Assembly: GCA_024690665.1 (NCBI GenBank)
Contig: JAILOU010000020.1
Coordinates: 35,688-99,687, forward strand
Source of the DNA: Eubacterium sp.
Lineage (GTDB): Bacteria; Bacillota; Clostridia; Lachnospirales; Lachnospiraceae
Reading direction: 5' to 3'
Length of the DNA: 64,000 nt
A model generated the notes under the pieces. The model saw nothing but the letters and a program-made list of their open reading frames with translations. It was not told the DNA's origin and searched no databases. The position numbers and the translations under genes are program-made. Position 1 is the first letter of the stretch; each line of letters begins with the position of its first letter. Positions 45,101 through 55,400 of this stretch are shown here, one piece after another.

Positions 45101-48100
45101 CTTCTCCAATGTCATACCGAATCGAAAATGTCTTTGTGACCGTACCGCTGTAATCGCCGATTCCGGTGATAGTCGCAGTTGCCGTTCCAACCTCTGTGTT
45201 ATCTGTAAACTCTACGGTATAATCGGTGTCTTTTGTCAGGGTTGTTCCATCGTAAGTCACCGTAAGATCCGGCTCGATTGCTTCGCCTGTAAATGCCTGC
45301 GTATCAATATCTTCCACATCTTCATCTTCTAATCCATAAGCAATGTCAAATGTCGTTGATACCGTACCACTATAAAGCCCCATACCCGTAATCGTTGCAG
45401 TTGCCGTTCCAACCTCTGTATTATCCGTGTACTCTACGGTATAATCCGTGTCTTCTGTCAGCGTAGTTCCATCGTAAGTTACCGTAAGGTCCGGCTCGAT
45501 TGCCTCGCCGGTATATGCCTGTGTATCAATATCTGAGATTACAGTAAGCGCGTCGCCGTCATCATCTGTTTCGGTCAAATCATACACGATGTTAAAGGTC
45601 GTTGATACAGAACCTGTATAATTGCCCATACCTGTAATCGTAACCGTTGGCGGGTTCGAATCTGTCGTCAGCGCCGCATCCGTGTTGTTGGTATAAGTTA
45701 AGGTATAGTCAATATTTTGCAGTAGCGTTGTTCCGTCCATCGTTACAACAACGGTTGGTTCAATCGCTGACCCCGTATACATCTGATCCGATATGCTTGA
45801 TATCGTTGCGTATGTAACAGGCACCTGCAAGATATAATAAATTGCAAATGTATTCGTATACGCATTCTGACCAGTCAGGTATACCACCTTTTCTCCCGCC
45901 GTTGACAAGGAGTCATTTTCTGTATAGTCCATGATATAGTCAGCATTCGCATAATCCTCATCCGAACTTACATCTGTTGATGCATCCGTATAATTGTATC
46001 CGGTCAGGATATTGCTGTTATACTTTACCTTGATATTACTAATGATCTTATCAGACCCCGTATACTTATAGGTAAGCTCTGTAGCATCTTCCGTTACCAG
46101 GAGGGTATCATCGGTATTAGCACTGCTGTCATTTGTAATAACACTGCCACCAATTGTAATGTCATCCCAGTCGAGCGGATAGCAGATATAATACGCTTTA
46201 TTTACATATCCGGTATAGTTACCGATACCTGTAATCTTCGCAATCGCCGTTCCGACAGCGGTATTGCTTGAATAGGTAATGGTATAATCTTTACCTTCAC
46301 CACATTCAAGATATTCTTCTCTGGTCTCATCATAGACTGTTGGTACAGGTTCCGGAATATACTCCGTTGTAGATCCGGTTTCATCATATTCAATGTCATT
46401 AATGGTAGAGATGGTAATCGACTCATCCTTAACACTCTTACCATTCAAAACAAATGAAACATCTACATAGGTGCCGTCAACATAATTGCCGCTTCCATCT
46501 GAATCCACATATAAACGAATATAATAAGTATCCACATCTACAATCGTCGTAACCGTCGAATGAGCCGAATCACTGTATACCTTACTGTAGATATAATAAT
46601 CATCATCACTTAAGGTTCCGGTTGCACCGGTCGTTGGATCTGTCAGAATAACCGTAAGATCCAAATCATCTACACTGATCGTCGAACCGGTATAACACTG
46701 ACTCGTTGTAACATTGATATAAGTATCATCGTCATCATCGTAATAACTTAAGTCTCTTTGCGCTACTTCAAATGAATAAACAGTATCAGAAGTAGAACTG
46801 TCAAAGTACGAGCTTTGTCCACTTACCGCAACCACCTTGGCATAGTAGGTGCCGGCATCCGTAATCGTCGATACTTCCGTCGAGCAAGACGAATCCGAGT
46901 AATAAGTTAATGTATAATCCGTTCCTGACGTTAAAGTAATATCCGAACCGCTCGGCGATATCGTAACCGTCGTATCCGGCGTCAGCGACTTTCCAAGATT
47001 GTAAGTTAGATCGTCTATCGTAACCTCTGCTTCACTGATATCATATACAATGTCGAAGTTTAGCGTTATCGATCCGCCATAGTCACCGCTTCCCGCAATC
47101 GTAATAGTTGCCGTTCCGACATCTGTATTATTCGTATAAGTAACCGTGTAATTGCTGCTTGAGAATGTAGTCGAACCATTCGTAACCGTTACGGTCGGTG
47201 TAATCGCAGATCCTGTATAAGCATAGGTGTCAGATGAAATAGTCGCCGTGTAATCCGAAATCGACAATGCTGTAACTGTATATGAAATTACCCAATAGTA
47301 CGATTCGTCACTTACCGTATCTCCATGCAAACTTGAGATATTATCACCTGACAGATACAGATAGATGTATTTTGTTCCGGTCGTTTTATAACTGGTGGTT
47401 GGATAAGTTAACAGGAAATTACTTGAATCAATATCAATTGTCTGCTCTTCCTCATTCTCATCCTCGTAGGTATAAGTCATGGTGATATCATCTTCATCAA
47501 GCTTAATTGCACTTCCCGTGTAATCATAACTGTCAGTATCAATAGATACCGTGAAGTTCTCAGCACTCTCAGCAGCACCTTCCTCATAACCAGTTGTATC
47601 TTCTACGACTTCTAACTGCGCAATTTCAAATGTGCCGGTGCGCGTTCCGGTATAGTCTCCCATTCCGGTAACCGTATAAACTGCATCACTTCCGGCATCT
47701 ACATTATTCGAACAAGTTACCGTGTAATCCGAATCTTCTGTCAGCGTTGTCAATGCACCGTCAACATAATATTGAACTGTGATGGTTGGAACCTGCTCTT
47801 CTTCTAAGAGTGAGTAGTAACAACTAGTGTCATCTACCGTGATTATACACAGCGAAGTGTCGCTAAAGTCATAACAGATTGAAAACTCTGCCGTTGCGGT
47901 TCCTGTGTAGTATCCGATACCTTCAATGGTTACCGTTGCCGTTCCAACATCCGTATTATTATCATAAGAGACAATCTCATAATCTGTTCCGGCCGTTAGG
48001 GTCGTTCCATTATATGCTACGGTAAAGTCTGTTCCGGCTGTCAGTTCTATAGCTTCACCTGTGTAGGCCTGATCGGCAATATCGGATATCACGGTCAGTC

Positions 48101-50504
48101 CGTCGGTATCATTAAGCTCCGTACAGATGCTGAATGTCGTCGTTGCCTCGCCCATGTAATCACCCTCACCGGTGATTGTCACAGTCGCCGTTCCGATTGC
48201 CTTATTATCTGCATAGCTTACTTCATAGTCTGTTCCTTCCGTCAGCGTTACCTGGCTCGTCATCGGCGAACCATCTGCCGTATTGTAATAATAGGCGGTA
48301 ATTGACGGAGTTAAGGTCGTTCCGGTGTAAACATAATCATCGATATCAGCAAATGTCGTATATCCATCGGTGTCATTTAACTCATAACAGATGTTAAATG
48401 TTGTAGAAACCGAACCTTGATACAGATTTTCTCCCGTAATGGTAACGACTGACGTATCTGATACATAAGTATTGTTACTGTAACTTACCGTATAATCGGT
48501 ACCCGGAGTCAGCGTTGCGCCGTTATAGGTCACAACAAAATCGGTTCCTGCAGACGGTGTTACCGCAGAACCTGTAAATGCCTGATCGGCAATATCGGAA
48601 ATGACAGTCAGTGCACTTCCTGAAGAATCATATGCAGAAATATCATAATAGATATCAAATGTCTTCGATACACTTCCTGTATAATCACCAATACCGGTAA
48701 TCGTTACTGTCGCTTCTCCGGCGCTGGTATTATCGGTATAGGTTACTTCATAATCGGTTCCTTCTTCTAGCGTTACCGCTCCTGTCATGGTGTTCGTATT
48801 GTAATAGGTAACGGTAATATCCTGTGTCTGCGCAGAACCCGTATAAGGCATGTCTGATAATTCGCTAATATTTGTATAAGTATCTGTGTTATTCAGCTCA
48901 TAACACACATTGTAAGTTGCCGTTGCAGTTCCGATGTAATTTCCAAGACCGTCTATGGTAATCTCATGCTCTCCTACCGCACTGTCATCATCCTCATACG
49001 TTACATCATAGTCAGAAGAAGTCAGCTCAGTTCCGTCATAAGCTACGGTAAAATCTGTCGGATTATGTACAGCACCGTCGTAAACCAAATCATCGATATC
49101 TGAGATGACGGTAAGGCCGTCCGTGTCATTTAATTCATAACAGATGTTGAATGTTGTCGTGAAGCTTCCCGTATAATCGCCGCAGCCATTTACCGTGATG
49201 GTTGCTTCTCCAACTGCCGTATTATCACTGTAAGTTAAGGTATAATCGGTTCCTTCTTCTAGCGTTACCGATTCCGTCATGGAATTCGTATTACAATAAG
49301 TAATCGTTGGTGTCGGCGTAATTGCAGAACCGGTATATGCCTGGTCATCAATTGTGCTAATCGACGTAAATCCATCTGTCGTATTTAAATCATATAAGAT
49401 GTCAAATGTCTGCGTTGCCTCGCCCATGTAATCATTCAATCCGGTTACGGTCATGGTTGCCGTTCCAACATCGGTGTTGTCGGCGTAGCTTACCTCATAA
49501 TCCTCACCCTCGGTCAGTGTTGTGCCGTCGTATTCCACGGTATAATCGGTTCCCGATGTCAGAGTAATTGCAGAACCTGTATACGCCTGGTCATCAATTG
49601 TGCTAATCGACGCATCACTGTCTGTCAGATCGTATCGAATCTCAAAGGTCGTCTCCACGGTGCCTTCATAGAATCCGGTACCGGTAATGGAATATGTTGC
49701 CGTTCCTACGTTTTTATTATCTGAGCAGGTCACTTCATAATCGGTATCTTCGGTCAGCGTAGTTCCTTCAAATTCCACCGTTACATCCGATGGCACAATT
49801 GCAGATCCCGTGTAGGACTGATCGTCAATTCCCGAACCGCTGTTAAAGGTTACGGTTCCATCTGAAGATAAATCAACTTCTGTACCAATTGAACTTACAG
49901 CCGTTCCAATATCTGCTACAGCGCTATCTGAATTGATTAAAGAAGACCAGGTAGACGAATCTGTACTGTAATAAGTATCGATTGCGTCGTCATCATCATA
50001 AGTAACGAATTTCAACTTCTCATCATCCGGGCTGACTTTTAATACCACTGAAAAATACTCGCCCGACATCACCTTAATACTTTGATCGGATATATCAATT
50101 GAAGTCTTTTCAGATGATACGTTCTTTTTCGTATAAGCTACCGTACCACTGGTAGGATCCGTAGCGTCCGTAAGGTCTGTATATACATATACGTAATTAT
50201 AAATTCCCGATGTGGTAGCTGTAGTCGTAGGCAAAGTTATCGTCTGCAGAATCTGTGCCGTTGGCTCATCTGTTCCGGCCGCCGCCTGAAATACGCTTCC
50301 TACAAGATAGCCATCTTCAAAGGCAACACTTTGCTCCGTATTCGTCGTTGATGATACCTCATACGAATAGCTGTAATCGCTTGCCGTCGTACTGGCCGCC
50401 TGCGCCGTTATCGTACTGGTAAGCGTTCCGAATCCATTTGTCGAAACCATCATTCCTAATGCTAATAGTGTCGCTAAAATTCTTTTTCCCAATATCTTCC
50501 TCAT
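42129..50504 (-). CDS. Giant secreted repeat protein with two C-terminal fibronectin III domains
   Basis: About 2,791 residues from the ATG at 50504, which follows GAGG by 8 bases and starts a signal peptide (MRKILGKRILATLLALGMMV...AQAA). Most of the protein consists of some 25-30 repeats of about 75-85 residues with the pattern QAYTGSAI-P...TEGTDYTVSYTNN...VGTATVTITG-GDYTGS, an Ig-like/MBG-type fold. The last 190 residues are two FN3 domains (KLSWSSVTGASGYEVW, KIKWSKVSGKGYEIYV) with a Lys-rich tail ending VKKVKVK. There is no sortase signal or membrane anchor. Very acidic, Thr/Asp-rich. Probably a cell-surface or released fibrous adhesin. Upstream of srtB with 9 bases between them. Confidence 0.85.
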   Translation of the reverse strand: MRKILGKRILATLLALGMMVSTNGFGTLTSTITAQAASTTASDYSYSYEVSSTTNTEQSVAFEDGYLVGSVFQAAAGTDEPTAQILQTITLPTTTATTSGIYNYVYVYTDLTDATDPTSGTVAYTKKNVSSEKTSIDISDQSIKVMSGEYFSVVLKVSPDDEKLKFVTYDDDDAIDTYYSTDSSTWSSLINSDSAVADIGTAVSSIGTEVDLSSDGTVTFNSGSGIDDQSYTGSAIVPSDVTVEFEGTTLTEDTDYEVTCSDNKNVGTATYSITGTGFYEGTVETTFEIRYDLTDSDASISTIDDQAYTGSAITLTSGTDYTVEYDGTTLTEGEDYEVSYADNTDVGTATMTVTGLNDYMGEATQTFDILYDLNTTDGFTSISTIDDQAYTGSAITPTPTITYCNTNSMTESVTLEEGTDYTLTYSDNTAVGEATITVNGCGDYTGSFTTTFNICYELNDTDGLTVISDIDDLVYDGAVHNPTDFTVAYDGTELTSSDYDVTYEDDDSAVGEHEITIDGLGNYIGTATATYNVCYELNNTDTYTNISELSDMPYTGSAQTQDITVTYYNTNTMTGAVTLEEGTDYEVTYTDNTSAGEATVTITGIGDYTGSVSKTFDIYYDISAYDSSGSALTVISDIADQAFTGSAVTPSAGTDFVVTYNGATLTPGTDYTVSYSNNTYVSDTSVVTITGENLYQGSVSTTFNICYELNDTDGYTTFADIDDYVYTGTTLTPSITAYYYNTADGSPMTSQVTLTEGTDYEVSYADNKAIGTATVTITGEGDYMGEATTTFSICTELNDTDGLTVISDIADQAYTGEAIELTAGTDFTVAYNGTTLTAGTDYEIVSYDNNTDVGTATVTIEGIGYYTGTATAEFSICYDFSDTSLCIITVDDTSCYYSLLEEEQVPTITVQYYVDGALTTLTEDSDYTVTCSNNVDAGSDAVYTVTGMGDYTGTRTGTFEIAQLEVVEDTTGYEEGAAESAENFTVSIDTDSYDYTGSAIKLDEDDITMTYTYEDENEEEQTIDIDSSNFLLTYPTTSYKTTGTKYIYLYLSGDNISSLHGDTVSDESYYWVISYTVTALSISDYTATISSDTYAYTGSAITPTVTVTNGSTTFSSSNYTVTYTNNTDVGTATITIAGSGDYGGSITLNFDIVYDISEAEVTIDDLTYNLGKSLTPDTTVTISPSGSDITLTSGTDYTLTYYSDSSCSTEVSTITDAGTYYAKVVAVSGQSSYFDSSTSDTVYSFEVAQRDLSYYDDDDDTYINVTTSQCYTGSTISVDDLDLTVILTDPTTGATGTLSDDDYYIYSKVYSDSAHSTVTTIVDVDTYYIRLYVDSDGSGNYVDGTYVDVSFVLNGKSVKDESITISTINDIEYDETGSTTEYIPEPVPTVYDETREEYLECGEGKDYTITYSSNTAVGTAIAKITGIGNYTGYVNKAYYICYPLDWDDITIGGSVITNDSSANTDDTLLVTEDATELTYKYTGSDKIISNIKVKYNSNILTGYNYTDASTDVSSDEDYANADYIMDYTENDSLSTAGEKVVYLTGQNAYTNTFAIYYILQVPVTYATISSISDQMYTGSAIEPTVVVTMDGTTLLQNIDYTLTYTNNTDAALTTDSNPPTVTITGMGNYTGSVSTTFNIVYDLTETDDDGDALTVISDIDTQAYTGEAIEPDLTVTYDGTTLTEDTDYTVEYTDNTEVGTATATITGMGLYSGTVSTTFDIAYGLEDEDVEDIDTQAFTGEAIEPDLTVTYDGTTLTKDTDYTVEFTDNTEVGTATATITGIGDYSGTVTKTFSIRYDIGEDGALTCEIAEQTYTGSAITLTADDITTMSYTNSLADDGAGFTYDLTYDTDYTLTYEDNTDAGTATVTITPDSSSAYFTGTATATFTINPKSITDDSITVGNIEDQTWNATEQTPVPVITDETRNVELTNDTDFTLTYEDNIIVGEATVTITGTGNYTDSREATFTIVDTTTGSLVAAISEDEEYVYTGSEIEPTVVVTSQTYSTVSTATEGTDYTLSYENNVDAGTGTVIVTGVEDTVYEGQEVEVDFTIEQADLADVTVEGPEDQIYTGSALKPEVVLTYNDMTLTEDTDYTVDYSNNVSVTTSTSKASVTITAVDGGNYTGSITEEFSIGYDITEVATVTLSEDTYTYDGTEKEPTATVTIEESGTTETLTEDTDYTVSYEDNVDAGTGTVVVTGTGGGSTSYVGSIETEFTINPLTITDDGVTISDMDSVEKTGAELTPDVTMTYNDETLTQGTDYTLSYENNVDTGTATVTITGCGNFTDATTTTFEITAKQISSSDITIAAIADRTYNGNKKKPSPEITDTTSGEVLTKNTDYTLSYENNKNAGEATVTITGTGEYTGKTTTTFNIIASLTEATVTYEDEQVYTGSAVKPTVEVTCGGNTLTEGTDYTIAYTNNTAEGTDTASFTITAVSGSYYTDSITKTFSILYDISTTSVDSTSYASIYTYTGSAITPDLVVTNGSTTLTEGEDYTLSYENNTNVTKSSDKKGTVTITGSGDYTGTKKVTFWISQCAVGTLSFSDVADVKYTGSARTPSVTIKNSSTKLTKGTDYTISYKNNKKVGTAQVIVTGTGNYSGTNTIPFSIYAGTVSTVKVKSVGSTTAKLSWSSVTGASGYEVWTSNNKTKLASVSGKTSVKLTKLKSKKYYKVTVRAYVLQSGQKAYGSFSNEKAFSTRPKTPSKLKVSSTSSGKVKIKWSKVSGKGYEIYVASSKKGSYKKLKTISKSSTLSYTDKKGTSGKKRYYKIRAYATVNGSKVYSKFSSVKKVKVK

Positions 50505-50582
50505 AACCTTTACCTCACATTTTTTGTAAGTCATCTATCTAATTGGACTTCATCCATAAATTGTGCCTGGTAATCTATTTTC

Positions 50583-50611
50583 ATTCTGGCACTTTTTTCC
50601 TATTTTTGCAA
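50583..50611 (-). promoter_or_regulatory. Possible promoter of the surface-protein operon
   Basis: Minus-strand TTGCAA (50606-50611), a 17-base spacer and CAGAAT (50583-50588). Each box is only 4/6, so this is tentative. Confidence 0.4.
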
Positions 50612-50714
50612 TAAAATACCTATATTTTTGTACTCTAAAAGTAGGCATACTTGCCCTATTTCTACATTTATCGGAACCCCCGCATAAATCCTTAACCTTT
50701 TTCGCGAAAAAAAT

Positions 50715-50743
50715 GGGAAAAACCGAATATTCCGGTTTTTCCC
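50715..50743 (-). terminator. Terminator after fliS
   Basis: GGGAAAAACCG pairs with CGGTTTTTCCC and is followed on the minus strand by ATTTTTTTCG, just beyond the fliS stop. Confidence 0.85.
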
Positions 50744-50748
50744 TTCCA

Positions 50749-51222
50749 TTATACTAAAAATCCTCTATTCATATCCCCGACCAAATTCTCGGAAATGTCA
50801 TTTTTCCCATAAGTCATTCCGGCATATACCTGCTGGGTATTACGCATCATTGCCGCAGAGGTATCTTCCCCTGCAAGCTGCGCAAATGCTTCTTTTAGAG
50901 GTGACAATGCCACAGTCGCCTCGTTAATTCCGGACAGGTCATAACGATACATCGACCTTGACAGACTCTCCTGCGCATACTGATACAAACGGTAGAGCTC
51001 AGCTGAGATGGCGTGCTCAAAATTGAGCGCTGCCTTAAGCTGCTGCACCGCCTGCGCCGCGCCCCGCACCGCATCCTTAAACGCGTCGTGCCGATCCGCC
51101 TCTTTTGCGTCCTTTGCTTCTTCCATATAGGCAAAACAAATATCATATACAAGTTCAATTAATTGTGTCTTATTTGCCTGCGTGATTCGTCTGGCAAACT
51201 GCTGCTTTAACTGTGTTTTCAT
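50749..51222 (-). CDS. fliS: FliS-type flagellin export chaperone
   Basis: A 157-residue helical protein. The opening RRITQANKTQLIELVYDICF and the central LKAALNFEHAISAELYRLYQ match FliS, which binds the flagellin C-terminus and keeps it export-competent. About 40 residues extend past the usual FliS length (TSAAMMRNTQQVYAGMTYG... to NRGFLV). It starts 11 bases after flagellin, with a ribosome site overlapping the flagellin stop codon. Confidence 0.85.
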   Translation of the reverse strand: MKTQLKQQFARRITQANKTQLIELVYDICFAYMEEAKDAKEADRHDAFKDAVRGAAQAVQQLKAALNFEHAISAELYRLYQYAQESLSRSMYRYDLSGINEATVALSPLKEAFAQLAGEDTSAAMMRNTQQVYAGMTYGKNDISENLVGDMNRGFLV

Positions 51223-51232
51223 ACACTACCTC

Positions 51233-52312
51233 CTATTGCAACAGCTGAAGAACCTGCTGCGGAATCTCATTTGCCTGTGAAAGCACTGAGGTTGCAGCCT
51301 GTGAGAGCACATTTTGCTTTGTATATTCTGACATCTCTTCTGCCATATCTACGTCTTCAATTCTAGATACCGCAGATTCCATATTTTCTTCAAATGCATC
51401 CAGGGAACTTACCGAATAGTCAAGGCGGTTCTCATACGCACCAAGCTTGGATCTTGTCGAGCTGACCTTCTCAAGTGCAACGTCCAAAAGCGCAATTGCC
51501 GTATCGGCCCCATCTTCTTCGGTTACATCAATCCCATCAATATGAAGACTTTCCGTATCAATTCTTGGAATAGACAGGTCAATCTCTTGTCCTTCATTGG
51601 CTCCTACCTGCAAGGTCATCTGCCCAAGTGAAGTAACCTCAAGCGTTGCGGTTCCGGTTGCTTTTACCGTCATGGTCATTTCGAATCCATCTTCATCGGT
51701 GATGGTAATATAATTTCCCTGCGCCGTCCACTCTGCAGTATCGCTAAATCCATCTCCAAGTGTAATGGATGCGTCCTGCGTTCCATCTGTATCAACGCTG
51801 TTAACTATGATGGCATAATCTCCTACCAGAACGTCATCGGCAGTACTGATATTGCTTACAACGCTGCTGTCTGATGGATATGTTCTTCTTTCAAGGGTTC
51901 CGTCAAGAAGCGCCATCGTATTAAATTCTGTATCTGTGGAAACGCGATCAATCTCGTCTTTGAGCGCCTTAATCTCAACCTGAATTGCCTCTAAGTCAGT
52001 TGTTGTATTCGTATCATTGGCAGCCTGAACAGCAAGCTCTCGCATTCTTTGAATCATTGATGTCACTTCATTAAGCGCACCGTCTGCCGTCTCAATAACG
52101 CTGGTTCCATCGGAAGCGTTGCGGGACGCCTGGTCAAGCGCTTTAATCTGTGCGTGCATCTTGTTCGAGATTGCCATGCCTGCTGAATCATCGGAAGCGT
52201 GATTGATTCGAAGTCCGGAAGAAAGTCTTTCGATTGATGCGGTTACGGCATCTTCCGTTCTCTTAAGGTGATTGTTTGCCGTTACTGCTGACATATTATG
52301 ATTAATTTGCAT
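51233..52312 (-). CDS. fliC: Flagellin
   Basis: A 359-residue flagellin. The N-terminal D0/D1 region reads MQINHNMSAVTANNHLK with ERLSSGLRINHASDDSAGMA near 28 and the TLR5-type segment MIQRMRELAVQAANDT near 88. The C-terminus has RSKLGAYENRLDYSV and ends SQANEIPQQVLQLLQ. The variable centre (about 145-265) is short and rich in Asp/Thr. A sigma-28-like promoter lies 72-99 bases upstream, and fliS follows in the same unit. Confidence 0.96.
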   Translation of the reverse strand: MQINHNMSAVTANNHLKRTEDAVTASIERLSSGLRINHASDDSAGMAISNKMHAQIKALDQASRNASDGTSVIETADGALNEVTSMIQRMRELAVQAANDTNTTTDLEAIQVEIKALKDEIDRVSTDTEFNTMALLDGTLERRTYPSDSSVVSNISTADDVLVGDYAIIVNSVDTDGTQDASITLGDGFSDTAEWTAQGNYITITDEDGFEMTMTVKATGTATLEVTSLGQMTLQVGANEGQEIDLSIPRIDTESLHIDGIDVTEEDGADTAIALLDVALEKVSSTRSKLGAYENRLDYSVSSLDAFEENMESAVSRIEDVDMAEEMSEYTKQNVLSQAATSVLSQANEIPQQVLQLLQ

Positions 52313-52383
52313 ATTGTATTACCTTCTAATCTTTCTATGCTTCCGTGCATATTGTTCCATCCTTGTTGTTGTTTGTGTTACTA

Positions 52384-52411
52384 TTATCGGTCAAAACTGC
52401 TTTGATACTTA
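52384..52411 (-). promoter_or_regulatory. Sigma-28-like promoter of flagellin
   Basis: On the minus strand TAAG (52408-52411), 16 bases, then ACCGATAA (52384-52391), 7/8 to the FliA -10 GCCGATAA. Confidence 0.75.
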
Positions 52412-55400
52412 GCCCTTTACCGCTTCTAAAAAGTTTTTGGCAAGTCTGTACAAAGAACTGGTCAGCACTTCGTCATCCTTAAGCGATAAGTCATTGTCTC
52501 CGATGCTTTCTAAGATGGCATCGGCGTCCAACCTGGAAGCCTTCACGGTCTGGATCTCACATTCTTCATCGAAGCTGTCTGAGAACTGTTCCATCATCTG
52601 CTCCATCCACTGCTTTGCACTGTCACTTTCCACCGCCACGGTTCCGGCAATCTTTCCGGATGCCATCTGGAAGTTTCCGGCCACCTCGCCAAAGACCTCA
52701 TCTGCAAATGATACCGCCACGCGTCCTTTGTCCTCGCTGGCGCGCACAATCTTAAGCTGTACCTTGGTCATCTGACCATTGACCAGTACCGGTACGGCAT
52801 AGTTTTCTTCTGCCGACATCTTGGTGCCAAGCTTGATTGCCTGGTTGAGCATCTTGATTTGGCGAATGCTCATAGAAGTCGCCTCGCTGCTTTCCATCTC
52901 GGTGCTCATGGCTTCTTCTGCCACATCCGCCAGGTGTTCTTGCGCCTTCGCCATATCTTCCGGCGTCTTCATGGCTTCACCGAATTCTTCCAGCAGCTGC
53001 TGCTTTAGCGCTTCAAAATCTCCTGCCTCAAGGTCCGTACTTTCAAATAACTGCGTGAAGACCTTGCCATTTCTCTGGCGTAGCAGGTTCGCCGCCTGCA
53101 GATTGTAAACGGTCTTCGGTAGTTCATATCGGTCAAGCAGACGGTAGACGCTCTCTTCCATCTGCGCGCATTCTTTCGCCTCGGCAAGCTGCTGCTCTTC
53201 GTAGGCATAATCCCTTTGCTGCGTTTCGCTCTCCTGCGCCTTCATCTGCGCCAGAAGCTGCTCCGGTGTTAAGTCCATCGGCTGCGCAATCTGATCCAAA
53301 ATAGCAGGTCCTGATTGCTGCAACTGGTTGAGCGCCAGCTGCGCCGATAATTCCATATATCCGCTTTCAATCTGTGCAGTAATAGAATTGGTGATGGTCG
53401 CCTGCGTATCTACTTCTCCAAAGCTGTCATCTACCGTGACATCGCTGCCTTGTTTTTTCATGCTTCTTGATGCCATCAGATAATTCTCCATCGTAAGCTC
53501 TGCGCCCTGCTGAAGAAGCGTCCCTGTCAGCATGCCGTCCCGGCTTGAAATCTGATTGAGCAGACGGTAGATGCCGATGTAACTGTCTCTTTGCGCGTCG
53601 GTTAATTCTCCTTTTTGCTCTGCCTTCCACAGGTACTCAGAATACTTTTCGGAAGTTTCATTTTCACTGTTTTCTAAGATATCACCGGCAAGTTCATTTA
53701 ACTCATCCACGGTTTTGGTAAGTGGATTCTCCCCGGTCTTAATCATCTCCATAACTACCGATGGCTTCATAGAGTCAAGCATCAGCTGTACCTTCGCATC
53801 TGTCATCTTAACCGTGCTGATATTCTCTGTCGTAATCTCCATGCTGTTATAGCCCAGGATTCTTACGGCTCTTTCGTTCTGCAGAGTCACCTCTAAGTCC
53901 ATCTCACTTAGGATATCATCCACATTGCGAAATGCCTTGGTAATCGAATCGCCCATATCCGCTCTCGGCGCCGTCATAACCGTTTCATATCTGCTCTCAG
54001 CTCTGGCGTATGTCTGGTTCACCGCCTGCGCTGTCTCCTTCATCTGCGAGAGCGTCTGTGTCATAATCTCGCGGTGTCCAATGACTGCCGCTGCTGAATC
54101 CCTGATATATGTCAGCGCATCTGTGGTCTGCCGGTAGGTCGCAAGATTCTCATCCGTTGGCTCGATACCGTTGCCGGTCAGTTTCGCTGCATCCATCTGT
54201 TGTTCTACATTCTTAAGCTGCTCTACCAGTTCTGATAACTCCTGCGTATCAATCTGAACGCCTTTTTTCAGCAGTGCGTAGTTGGCTTCCACTGTCATGC
54301 TAAGGCGGATTTCTTCTAATTGTCTGTGTGCTTTTACCTGGTCGTAGTCGCCAAGTTCAAGTGCGATTGCCTGTTCGTCATAATCCGCATATTCACCCTG
54401 CTGCAGTTTTTGCAGATTCTCAATCGTAAGCGGCTCGCCGTTTTGCTCCAGGTAATGCACCTGCGCTTCCGTTGCCGATTCGACTGTGGCAAGTGCGCTC
54501 TTCGCCTCTTCGAGCAGTTCGTTATTTTGAATGAGCATCGCATCTGACGCTTTGCCTCCTTGCATAATTGCTTCAAGGCTCGCATCTACAACTTCACCGA
54601 CGCTTTGAAAAACGCCTGCCTGCTTCAGCTCCTTTACATAGACCAGATTCTCCGGTGTTAGCGGCACTTCCTGCCCCAGCATCCAGGTTGCATCTTCCAT
54701 CGCCGCATCATCGGTTCTGCCGGACTGCGCTACCACATCCTGAAGCATAGAGGTTAACTGTTCATTTATCTCGATGGTATTTTGGCCGTAAGAAAAAGAG
54801 CTAAAGGACGCCTTGTATACATTCTCCAGTGTTGGCGCAAGCTGCTGACCTACCAGGTAGGAGATTGCCTGTTCACCGATCCCCTCGCCCTGCTTTGCAA
54901 CTTCTGCCGCCATCGTCAGTGCTTCCTTTATGCCCTGCTCGTTATGTTCTGTCATTGTAAGGCCGGCTTCTTTGAAAGCGCTCTCAAGCTGCGCTGCATA
55001 TGCCGCGCTTCCGGTCACTTCTTCGAGCACTTCAAGCGGGATATCATCTCCAAAGTATGTCATGTCTGCGCCGCCCTTTGCCATCTCAATCTGGATCTTA
55101 TCCGTCACGGTCAGCACGGCTTTTGGCTCATCCTTCAGAAGAGAATATCCTGCATCTTCCGCCTCCGCGTATTCTGCCGTCGTCATCGTATCTGCAATAT
55201 AGTTCATGGACTGGTTGTCAAGCAGGTCAGCTCCTTGTACCTCTCCAACGAACTCTTCTAATGACTGTGGCTCTTTATAATTATCCGAAAGCATTCCCTG
55301 TCCGCCAATGTGCATCTGCCCCGGCTGATACAAAATGCTTCCTTGTGTTCTTTTTTCTACTTCCTGCGCCTGATCCGGCGCGCCGCTCAAGGAGACTTCT

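Noticed and set aside
52437..52775. Serine-rich forward frames opposite the FliK-like and surface genes.
   Set aside because: Antisense shadows of Glu/Asp-rich coding sequence.
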